From an archaeon (GTDB lineage Archaea > Nanobdellota > Nanobdellia > Woesearchaeales > JAGVOV01), in NCBI GenBank assembly GCA_020052545.1, contig JAGVOV010000055.1, forward strand, positions 1-7,526: a DNA stretch of 7,526 nucleotides, read 5' to 3'. Below the pieces are notes generated by a model. The model did not search any database and was not told the origin of the DNA. It saw nothing but the letters and a program-made list of their open reading frames with translations. The position numbers and the translations under genes are program-made. Position 1 is the stretch's first letter. The number at the start of each line of letters is the position of its first letter. Positions 1-6,429 of this stretch are shown here, in pieces.

Positions 1-1108
1 CTTCTGTTGTAGGAGTTACATCAACCACAGTCTGATTCTTTATGACGACAACCTTGTCTGGCTCTTTTGCGGCTTTTGTCTCGTTCTCCGGAACAACCTC
101 AAGCTTTGGCCCCGTGTCATTCAAGTAGACAAATATCTTGGCTTTCTTCCTCAGCTCATCAGTGTAGTTCTGGAAAGCGCTTTTCTGGCTCTCTACCTTG
201 GCCTTGAACTCAACCACATCTTTGGAATCCTCGAATGCCACTTTCCTGTCAAGAACCTTTATTATGTGATATCCAAATTGGGTCTCAACAACATCGCTTA
301 TCTGGCCTTTTTCGACGCTGAAAGCAGCCTTTTCGAATGCAGGCACTGTTTCGCCATGCTTGATCCAGCCAAGATAGCCGCCGACCTTTGCGCTTGAGTC
401 AAAGCTGTACTCTTTTGCTAGATCCTCAAAATTAGAGCCTGAGTTCAGCTTTGACCGGACATAATCCGCAGTCTCAGAGCTGTTGACCAAGATATGCTCG
501 ACCTCGGCCTTGTCGAACTGATCGCGGTTCTTTTCATAGAAAGCCCGCAGCTGATCATCACTCAGCGTCACTTTTGATAATATCGTCTGATTAAGCAGCC
601 TTGTTATCGTGAGCTGCGCCTTGTAGAAATTTTTGAGCTCCTGCAATGTCAGGTTCTTCTCTTTCAAGGCCTGCTCAAATTGTGACTTGTTCATCATGCT
701 CTGCTTCATGACATCATCGATGAAATTTTGCACATCTTTGTCCTGGACAACGATGCCCTGCTTCTTCGCCTCCTGAAGCAGCACTTTCTCATCAATCAGC
801 TGATCAAGGATCTGTCTCTTGCTGTAGAAAAGTTTGTAGAAGCCTGGCAACCTATCGAACTGAGCATCAAGCTCGGCATAAGTTATCCCCTCTCCATTGA
901 CACTGGCAGCTGTTGTCTTGAGCTGCTGCACCCTTAAATATGAGACAAGGGCAAGTACAGCCAAGATGAGGACCAAGACTACGGCAACAGCGATGAGCCA
1001 TGCCTTTGCCATGCTCCTTTCCTTGTGCTTCTTGTGGGCCTTTTTCTTCCCATTCTTCCTCTTATGCCCTTCAGAAATATCTTGATTCAGATTTTGTTCC
1101 TCATCCAC
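1..1108 (-). CDS. Membrane-anchored SurA/PrsA-like parvulin peptidyl-prolyl cis-trans isomerase (3' end cut off)
   Basis: Predicted foldase catalysing cis-trans isomerisation of prolyl bonds in exported proteins, on the outer face of the membrane. The frame is open for 369 codons to the window edge, so the C-terminus is missing. Residues 2-35 are charged, with a Lys/His/Arg-rich stretch (about 14-31); 36-58 are one hydrophobic TM helix (MAKAWLIAVAVVLVLILAV at its start). Positive-inside topology leaves the rest extracytoplasmic. Residues about 69-200 resemble the helical SurA_N/chaperone region (VNGEGITYAELD, QLIDEKVLLQEAKKQGI). Residues about 200-290 are a parvulin rotamase domain: EVEHILV, FEDLAKEYSFD, GGYLGWI, FGYHIIKVLDRK. 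After LRKKAKIFVYL a Glu/Pro/Lys-rich extension runs off the window. GTG 1108 is chosen because AGGTGG lies 5 nt upstream; GTG 1117 overlaps that site, and Met33 sits at the TM boundary with no such signal. Family assignment is firm; client proteins are unknown. Confidence 0.92.
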   Translation of the reverse strand, partial: MDEEQNLNQDISEGHKRKNGKKKAHKKHKERSMAKAWLIAVAVVLVLILAVLALVSYLRVQQLKTTAASVNGEGITYAELDAQFDRLPGFYKLFYSKRQILDQLIDEKVLLQEAKKQGIVVQDKDVQNFIDDVMKQSMMNKSQFEQALKEKNLTLQELKNFYKAQLTITRLLNQTILSKVTLSDDQLRAFYEKNRDQFDKAEVEHILVNSSETADYVRSKLNSGSNFEDLAKEYSFDSSAKVGGYLGWIKHGETVPAFEKAAFSVEKGQISDVVETQFGYHIIKVLDRKVAFEDSKDVVEFKAKVESQKSAFQNYTDELRKKAKIFVYLNDTGPKLEVVPENETKAAKEPDKVVVIKNQTVVDVTPTTE

Positions 1109-1113
1109 AATAA

Positions 1114-1119
1114 CCACCT
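1114..1119 (-). promoter_or_regulatory. Shine-Dalgarno site of the parvulin gene
   Basis: On the minus strand AGGTGG is followed by a 5-nt spacer and GTG at 1108. It decides the start: the alternative in-frame GTG at 1117 lies inside this motif, and the frame is closed by TAA at 1123-1121. The same AAAAGGTGG sequence precedes the 1235-residue secreted protein gene. Confidence 0.75.
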
Positions 1120-1173
1120 TTTACCATTTTTCAATAGTCTCATTTTCTAAGTTATATCAGAAAAACTTACTTG

Positions 1174-1183
1174 CTTAATAAAG
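1174..1183 (-). promoter_or_regulatory. Candidate TATA box for the parvulin gene
   Basis: CTTTATTAAG on the minus strand would put transcription start near 1152, giving a leader of about 45 nt that holds the Shine-Dalgarno. A second candidate, GATATAACTT (about 1148-1159), would give a leader of about 20 nt. I cannot choose between them from sequence alone. Confidence 0.4.
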
Positions 1184-1193
1184 CTTTTGCTAG

Positions 1194-1207
1194 TTAAATA
1201 TAAATAT
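1194..1207 (+). promoter_or_regulatory. TATA box for the HerA-like ATPase gene
   Basis: TTAAATATAAATAT is an A/T-only archaeal TATA element whose centre is about 29 bp before ATG 1230. No Shine-Dalgarno-like sequence lies between it and the ATG. Together these suggest transcription starts at or next to the ATG, giving a leaderless mRNA. The 1109-1229 gap is therefore a divergent promoter region. Confidence 0.6.
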
Positions 1208-1229
1208 CAAGCAGGGCATTGTTTCGACT

Positions 1230-2543
1230 ATGTATGACATAATAATAGGCAGGGACGATGCGGATAAGGAGCGCTTCGGCGACAAAGGCACTGTCCTTAT
1301 AGGCAAGCATTATGTCAAGATGGGTAGGACAACATCTTTGTCAAACAGGATACTTCTTGATGTTGTCAGGAGCCATGTTGTCTTCATCGTGGGCAAAAGA
1401 GGTGGGGGAAAGTCATACACAATGGGTGTGATAGCTGAAGGGATCTCAGACCTGCCGGCAGAGGTCAAGCAGAATATCGCTGTCATATTGCTTGACACCA
1501 TGGGAATTTACTGGACCATGAGGATCCCTAACAAGAAAGATGAGGAGCTGCTTGAGGAGTGGCAGCTAAAGCCCAAGCCATTGGATGTAAGGATATTCAC
1601 GCCAATAGGCTATTTCAAAAAATACAAGGATCTAGGCATCCCTACGGATTACCCTTTCTCGATAAAGCCGAGCGAACTAGAGGCGAGCGACTGGGCGATG
1701 TCGTTTGAGATAAGCCTCAATGATCCTATTGGTGTTGCGATTGAGCAAGCAGTCAATGCGTTGAAAGAAGCAGGCAGCGAATATTCAATACAGGAGATAA
1801 TAGAAAAGATCAATTCTCTGGATGCAGACAAGACTGTCAAGGAAGCAGCAGTCAATAGGTTCACGAATGCAGATTCCTGGGGGGTCTTCTCGGACAAAGG
1901 GACCGAATTGAGAGAGCTTGCCGAAGGGGGCAAAGTCACAGTGCTCGATGTGAGCTGCTATGTCACGCTTAACGACGGCTGGAAAATAAAAGCATTAGTT
2001 GTCGCGCTTGTTGCCCAGAAACTTTTCATAGACAGGATGGTGGCAAGGAAGAGCGAGGAATATAATGAGATCCATAAATCGGAAAATTTTTTCGGAGGTG
2101 AAGAAGTGAAGCAAGAGATGCCGCTCGTCTGGCTTGTCGTCGACGAAGCGCACGAATTCATGCCGAATCAGGGGAAGACTGTCGCCACCGACCCCTTAGT
2201 TACAATATTGAGGGAAGGGAGGCAGCCAGGGATATCATTGATCCTTGCCACACAGCAGCCGGGCAAGATACATACAGATGTGATGACCCAGGCCGACACA
2301 GTGATCGCCCACAGGATAACTGCAAAGCTTGACACTGACGCTCTTGGGACATTGATGCAGAGCTATATGAGGGAAGGACTTACAGTCATGCTAGATGACC
2401 TGCCTCGCGTCAAGGGCGCAGCGATAATATTCGATGACACAAACGAGAAGATGTATCCTATGAGGGTTCGCCCAAGGCTGACATGGCACGGCGGCGGATC
2501 CCCGACAGCCTTGCATGACAAAAAGAAAGAGTTCGAGCTTTAA
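1230..2543 (+). CDS. HerA/DUF87-type P-loop ATPase
   Basis: Hexameric-type ATPase of the HerA-FtsK superfamily; HerA relatives translocate DNA, but the substrate here is not known. 437 residues, no signal peptide or TM, so cytoplasmic. Walker A is GKRGGGKSYTMG at 55-66 (Lys61, Ser62). Walker B is LVWLVVDEAHEF at 299-310 (Asp305, Glu306). Downstream are the family's REGRQPG segment (328-334, Arg-finger candidates) and ILATQQPGKIHTDVMTQAD (338-356). Only about 50 residues precede Walker A (LIGKHYVKMGRTTSLSNR), so the HAS barrel typical of full HerA is at best rudimentary; the C-terminus ends in a short Lys-rich tail. Neither NurA nor Mre11/Rad50, usual partners of archaeal HerA, is adjacent. 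It is monocistronic between a divergent and a convergent neighbour. ATG 1230 is supported by the TATA spacing. Family sure; role unassigned. Confidence 0.92.
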   Translation: MYDIIIGRDDADKERFGDKGTVLIGKHYVKMGRTTSLSNRILLDVVRSHVVFIVGKRGGGKSYTMGVIAEGISDLPAEVKQNIAVILLDTMGIYWTMRIPNKKDEELLEEWQLKPKPLDVRIFTPIGYFKKYKDLGIPTDYPFSIKPSELEASDWAMSFEISLNDPIGVAIEQAVNALKEAGSEYSIQEIIEKINSLDADKTVKEAAVNRFTNADSWGVFSDKGTELRELAEGGKVTVLDVSCYVTLNDGWKIKALVVALVAQKLFIDRMVARKSEEYNEIHKSENFFGGEEVKQEMPLVWLVVDEAHEFMPNQGKTVATDPLVTILREGRQPGISLILATQQPGKIHTDVMTQADTVIAHRITAKLDTDALGTLMQSYMREGLTVMLDDLPRVKGAAIIFDDTNEKMYPMRVRPRLTWHGGGSPTALHDKKKEFEL

Positions 2544-2547
2544 AATT

Positions 2548-2579
2548 CTATAAAAAATAAAATTGCCGGAATCTCCGGC
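2548..2579. terminator. Hairpin terminator between convergent genes
   Basis: GCCGGA (2565-2570), loop ATC, TCCGGC (2574-2579) form a perfect 6-bp GC-rich stem with a 3-nt loop. On the minus strand it starts directly after the TAA stop at 2582-2580 and is followed by AATTTTATTTTTTAT (2564-2550), as in an intrinsic terminator. On the plus strand it lies 21 nt after the ATPase stop and is followed by TTATTTT, so it could serve both genes. Archaeal termination depends mainly on the T-tract; whether the stem matters is inference. Confidence 0.6.
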
Positions 2580-5500
2580 TTATTTTGCCTGCACCATGAA
2601 ATCATACCATGGCTTCTCTGTGCTCTGCACGCTTCCATTGTCTGCGGATATCTGTGTCTTGACGCCATAACTCACTGGAATGATGCCGAAGACCTTACCT
2701 TCCTTCTGGCCACTGGCTTCATATACCGCTTTCCCATTATCCTTCAGCTCGATGTTGCTGATTTTGACATCAAGGTTCTCCGCAGCCTTCTGCGATGCCG
2801 CTTCTGGCAGCACCTTTATCTCCTTATTATCGCCGTCCTTTGAGATGTAAAGCTTGTTGTTCTCATAGACAAGACTCTCCCTTGTGTTTGCCTGAGCATT
2901 GTTTGCCGAGACAATCGTCTGCAGGGTTTCTGACTTAGCTTCAAAAGAGACATCAACCTGGCCGCTGCTTGTGGCCACAGGCACGATAAATGCTCCCTGG
3001 TCCTCAGTCTTTATACTTCTCTTCACATCACCAATATTTGTCGTAACCTGGGCCTCAAATGTCTTTGAGCCTGGTTCAATCCTTATAGATCTGACATTTG
3101 CGCCATTGTTTTCATCATCGCTGCTTATCTTAAGCTGTCCGCTGCTCACCTTCACCCTTATCTTAGGGCAGAGGCAGCCTTCAGCCACCTCTTTGCAGCC
3201 GGCCGGGCAGGTCTCAGCGAAATTGTCTTCATTGCCTCTCACTTTTATCTTCTTGGTAGCTATTCCGCCGCCGCTGAAGCTCGCGTCATTTCCATAACTA
3301 AATGTTACAAAATAATTTCCAGGATTGATCTTCTGCTGGGTCTTATCAACTCTTTGGTCATTTCCTGCAACTACTGGATAATCATTGTTGTAATAAGTCA
3401 TGTCCCATGTCCCGATCAATGCTTTCTGGCCCGCCTGTATCTCAATTAGATACGAGGCTGCCATGCATCTTACCGGGCCTTGAAGCAGCAATTGCTCCTG
3501 CTTGCTGTCATCATTGCCTCTGCTCACTGTGAAAGACACATCGCACGGGCCACCATAATAATATATGGACTTGTCCATGTTGTTCACGGCATAGATATTG
3601 ACAGTGTCGCCAAGGTTGTAGCTGTCATCCATACTCAAAGATACTGTACCCAGCTGTATTGTTCCGGAGCCGCTCGTCACAACAACAACTGCGCTTTCTT
3701 TGCTGACGCTAAGGAGCTGTATGGTGTAGCCGCCGAAATCTTCGCTCTTTCCTTCGCTCAAGTACAGGACTTTGCCGAATCCGCTAACCGCTATAGGGTT
3801 AGTTGCCGAAGTTGTGCCAGTCGATGTCGCTGAAGGCGCACTATTCCCACCTCCTATGTTTGAGGTCGTGTCCTGTGTCGGTGCTGTGGCAGCCGAACCA
3901 TACTGTATCTGCGGCACGATCTGTGCTTTTATCACAGCCATCCCATTGCCTGGGCATGGCGTTGTCACGCACCTTATTGTGTTCTCTTTTATTTTTGCCA
4001 GAGTCAGCTGCAAGTTTCCATTGACGACAACACTTTTTTCCTTTTTCATCTCTATCTTTTCGCCAAGGCCGTAGCCATCTTTCTTTTCAGCAACACATCT
4101 CGCATGCCAGCAACCATCGTCTCCGAAATAGGTTTCAGGAGCCGTCCCTGAAACGCACAGGACATTCTCTACAGGGCATACATTTATGCTGCTGTCCTTG
4201 TAAATCTTGTTGATGGTTATCGTGTTGCCATCATTGGTGTTGAACACAGAGCCTTCTGTCAGGCTGTCAGTGTAGCCGCCAAGGTTAAGACGCGCGTAGC
4301 CATACTGAAGGACAATGCTGCCGTCAGGATTCACATGGTCAACTTTCAGCACATACTGGCCCCTTGACATTGTTGTCCAGTCATTCTTCCCGAACTTCAG
4401 CGTTTTTGCCACGTCGCTGCCTTCAAGGTTTATGTTGAGATCAACCCTTATATTGCTAAACCTTCCTTCATAATCGCAGTACTCTATGTAGTAGTTGTCA
4501 TAGCTGCCGTCATCGAAGCACTGCTGCTGTTTCCTGTCACCACAGATATAATTCCTGTAGCCAAGCTCAGTCGTTATCCTTTCTTTCCTATCTATCTTGT
4601 CATCGCAGCTCAAGTAGACGCGATAGACATACTTAGGAACTGCATTATTGCTAAGGTCGCCGTATGTTCCTGGATTTGGGACATAGCCTCCCGGTATTGG
4701 ATTGTCGCCATGGAATGTCTCAACTGGCCCATACTTGGCAAAGAAATTATCCCAAGTGTACTGGTTCGGCTGATTTGAAATGTTTATTGTAGTATTTGTA
4801 TTTCCGCTTATGCAGGCTCCATCATAACAGCCGTTCGGGCAGACATAAGTCGTGCTTTGGATGTCGCTGCCTGAGCAGTAATATTCAACAACTGCGCCGC
4901 ATGTGCTCTTACATTCCTGTCCTGGCACGCAGAGGCCTGTGCAGTATGTGCACGTGTCAACTTTCATCGAGCTGCCGTATCCTGCCTTGCCTTTGGTGTA
5001 ATAATCCAAACCATCAGTGTCAACACACAATTCTTCGGTTTTTCCGACAACCGTCACGGTAGTTGTCGCTTTTGTGTCCGCTCCCTTGTCATCGCTCACC
5101 TCGAACGTTATGGTGTATGTTCCTGCATCATAATATGTGTGCTGGAACGTGTTTGTCTGTGTCGTTGTGGATTTTATGTTGGTGTTGCTTGTCGGAGCGC
5201 TGTAATCATTCCAGTCGATGCTGTAATACAAGTTTCCGTTCTCAGGATCATATGCATTCACGGTCCATGTTCCTGTGTCCCCAACATTGACCTGTGTCGG
5301 GCCTCCAGTGCCTGTTATGACCGGTGCCCTGTTACTATCAGCCTGCAGCAGGCTGTCAATCTGCTTTTTCAGCTCTTCATAGCTGACAGCTCCTGTAACT
5401 GTCAGGGTTTTTCCATCACTGTTCCTTATGACAAATGTCGTCGGTATTCCGGAGACGCTCTTTGATTGACCTTCATTTACGTAGCTCCTAACAACAATCT

Positions 5501-6287
5501 TCATCTTATCGTTGTCAAGGCAGTAATTGAATTTTGAGACATCGAAGCCGCTATAAGACATTAGTTTCGTAAATTCCCTGATTTCATCAACGCTCCATTG
5601 AGTCCTCTGCATAAACCAGTCATGGAGATTCCAAAAATAATCGTTTCCTTGGGCTGCCGCGCACTCTGCAGCCTCTGCGCCTTTCTCTGAATTCGGAAAA
5701 ATCTGGATTATCGGAAAGTCTTTCACTATAAGGTTCACTTTCCCTTGATAATCATTCAAAATCTTCTGGATGGTGGGCTCAAACTTCTTTCCGTAAGGAT
5801 CTGAATAATCAACCCATTCCTCAAGGGTTATCTGCGCGCTTCCACTGCCTCTTATATGGGCAACAACTCCCACTGTTGTCGAATTTCCGGAGGTGCTAGT
5901 GGTTATAGCGACCTCAATTGTGTCCCCATTATTCTCATTCCTAAATGAGCATATCTTGGCTAGTATCGAACAGCCCCTATATGTGATAGTGTACGTATCA
6001 TTTGCCGAAGATCCAATAACTGTGAAACGATTATTGTATGTTACTTTTGTCGGATTTGCCGCCATAATGCCAGGATAATCTACCACGCCGCTTCTGGCCG
6101 TATCAACATATATCGGAAGATTGTTGCTGGTCAAATCATAAGCGAAGTAATATGTATCGCCTCCAATATTGAAAGAAGCGGCCCCAGTGTTCGTTTTACC
6201 ATCCGCGAATGCGCTCACCGCAAACACTGTCAACATTATAACAAGGCCGAGGCCCAAAGTCAGATTTTTCATGATTTTTTGTTTCAT
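2580..6287 (-). CDS. Large exported multidomain protein: degenerate DsbA-like domain, PKD, Cys-rich modules
   Basis: 1235 residues, function unknown. ATG 6287 is chosen over the in-frame ATG 6326 because AGGTGG lies 4 nt upstream and a Sec signal peptide (1-28, ending VSAFA|DG) follows at once. Then: an unrecognised N-terminal domain (31-150); a DsbA/Thioredoxin_4-like domain (about 150-315) with EEWVDYSDPYGKKF where active members have CPxC, the cis-Pro loop SGIPTTFVI (Pro282), and Cys209/Cys256; PKD domain (319-415, HTYYDAGTYTITFEVSDD); Cys-rich module (419-493, ending CPNGCYDGACI); a region with two Cys quartets (561-604, 704-731); RCVTTPCPG (772-780); Ser/Thr/Gly-rich linker (796-836); beta-rich domain (838-925); Cys-rich CPAGCKEVAEGCLCP (1027-1041); C-terminal domain ending EKPWYDFMVQAK. 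All 30 Cys follow the signal peptide. No lipobox or C-terminal TM, so secreted or non-covalently surface-bound. A regulator gene lies upstream. Confidence 0.9.
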   Translation of the reverse strand: MKQKIMKNLTLGLGLVIMLTVFAVSAFADGKTNTGAASFNIGGDTYYFAYDLTSNNLPIYVDTARSGVVDYPGIMAANPTKVTYNNRFTVIGSSANDTYTITYRGCSILAKICSFRNENNGDTIEVAITTSTSGNSTTVGVVAHIRGSGSAQITLEEWVDYSDPYGKKFEPTIQKILNDYQGKVNLIVKDFPIIQIFPNSEKGAEAAECAAAQGNDYFWNLHDWFMQRTQWSVDEIREFTKLMSYSGFDVSKFNYCLDNDKMKIVVRSYVNEGQSKSVSGIPTTFVIRNSDGKTLTVTGAVSYEELKKQIDSLLQADSNRAPVITGTGGPTQVNVGDTGTWTVNAYDPENGNLYYSIDWNDYSAPTSNTNIKSTTTQTNTFQHTYYDAGTYTITFEVSDDKGADTKATTTVTVVGKTEELCVDTDGLDYYTKGKAGYGSSMKVDTCTYCTGLCVPGQECKSTCGAVVEYYCSGSDIQSTTYVCPNGCYDGACISGNTNTTINISNQPNQYTWDNFFAKYGPVETFHGDNPIPGGYVPNPGTYGDLSNNAVPKYVYRVYLSCDDKIDRKERITTELGYRNYICGDRKQQQCFDDGSYDNYYIEYCDYEGRFSNIRVDLNINLEGSDVAKTLKFGKNDWTTMSRGQYVLKVDHVNPDGSIVLQYGYARLNLGGYTDSLTEGSVFNTNDGNTITINKIYKDSSINVCPVENVLCVSGTAPETYFGDDGCWHARCVAEKKDGYGLGEKIEMKKEKSVVVNGNLQLTLAKIKENTIRCVTTPCPGNGMAVIKAQIVPQIQYGSAATAPTQDTTSNIGGGNSAPSATSTGTTSATNPIAVSGFGKVLYLSEGKSEDFGGYTIQLLSVSKESAVVVVTSGSGTIQLGTVSLSMDDSYNLGDTVNIYAVNNMDKSIYYYGGPCDVSFTVSRGNDDSKQEQLLLQGPVRCMAASYLIEIQAGQKALIGTWDMTYYNNDYPVVAGNDQRVDKTQQKINPGNYFVTFSYGNDASFSGGGIATKKIKVRGNEDNFAETCPAGCKEVAEGCLCPKIRVKVSSGQLKISSDDENNGANVRSIRIEPGSKTFEAQVTTNIGDVKRSIKTEDQGAFIVPVATSSGQVDVSFEAKSETLQTIVSANNAQANTRESLVYENNKLYISKDGDNKEIKVLPEAASQKAAENLDVKISNIELKDNGKAVYEASGQKEGKVFGIIPVSYGVKTQISADNGSVQSTEKPWYDFMVQAK

Positions 6288-6291
6288 TTTG

Positions 6292-6297
6292 CCACCT
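6292..6297 (-). promoter_or_regulatory. Shine-Dalgarno site of the large exported protein
   Basis: AGGTGG on the minus strand, 4 nt before ATG 6287. It fixes the start at the signal peptide and argues against the ATG at 6326, whose extra 13 residues (MVRLLKKIAKGGK) are just the translated leader. Confidence 0.75.
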
Positions 6298-6356
6298 TTT
6301 GCTATTTTTTTTAGTAATCTCACCAATTTTTCCCTCTAAGACCTTGGTTAGTGAAG

Positions 6357-6372
6357 ATAATATATATAATTT
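6357..6372 (-). promoter_or_regulatory. TATA box for the large exported protein gene
   Basis: AAATTATATATATTAT on the minus strand is a strong archaeal TATA element. It predicts transcription start near 6338 and a leader of about 50 nt containing the Shine-Dalgarno. A second candidate, TCTATAAAATAAG at 6408-6420, lies just behind the upstream gene's stop and would start transcription near 6388. The exported protein can thus be transcribed separately from the upstream regulator. Confidence 0.6.
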
Positions 6373-6376
6373 GGGC

Positions 6377-6401
6377 GGAACAATAAAGGCAATATCGTTC
6401 C
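6377..6401. repeat. Short inverted repeat between the two TATA candidates
   Basis: GGAAC (6377-6381) and GTTCC (6397-6401) are perfect inverted arms, 20 bp centre to centre, about two helical turns. They lie just upstream of the proximal TATA box of the exported protein gene and over the start predicted from the distal one. The geometry suits a dimeric winged-helix operator, but 5-bp arms occur often by chance. Confidence 0.25.
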
Positions 6402-6429
6402 AATGGGCTTATTTTATAGAAAAGAACGC

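Noticed and set aside
728..1085. Plus-strand open frames opposite the parvulin gene.
   Set aside because: They are antisense to a clear domain-bearing gene and show no recognisable domain or start signal.
2899..4074. Several plus-strand open frames of 73-132 codons inside the exported protein gene.
   Set aside because: They are shadows of one continuous 1235-codon frame with consistent domain content.
4796..5465. Plus-strand open frames encoding Cys-rich small peptides.
   Set aside because: They overlap the Cys-rich, PKD and DsbA-like coding sequence on the other strand. The Cys richness follows from codon composition of the real gene (Thr and Ala codons read in reverse).
5790..5801. DPYG as a sequencing error of CPxC.
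   Set aside because: Both positions differ (GAT and GGA codons), the frame is intact and the flanking motif aligns well, so at least three base changes would be needed.
6204..6287. Lipoprotein signal on the exported protein.
   Set aside because: The signal peptide ends SAFADG and no cysteine follows the cleavage site; the first Cys is residue 106.
6288..6326. Longer start (ATG 6326) for the exported protein.
   Set aside because: It would translate through the AGGTGG Shine-Dalgarno and put 13 basic residues before a normal signal peptide.
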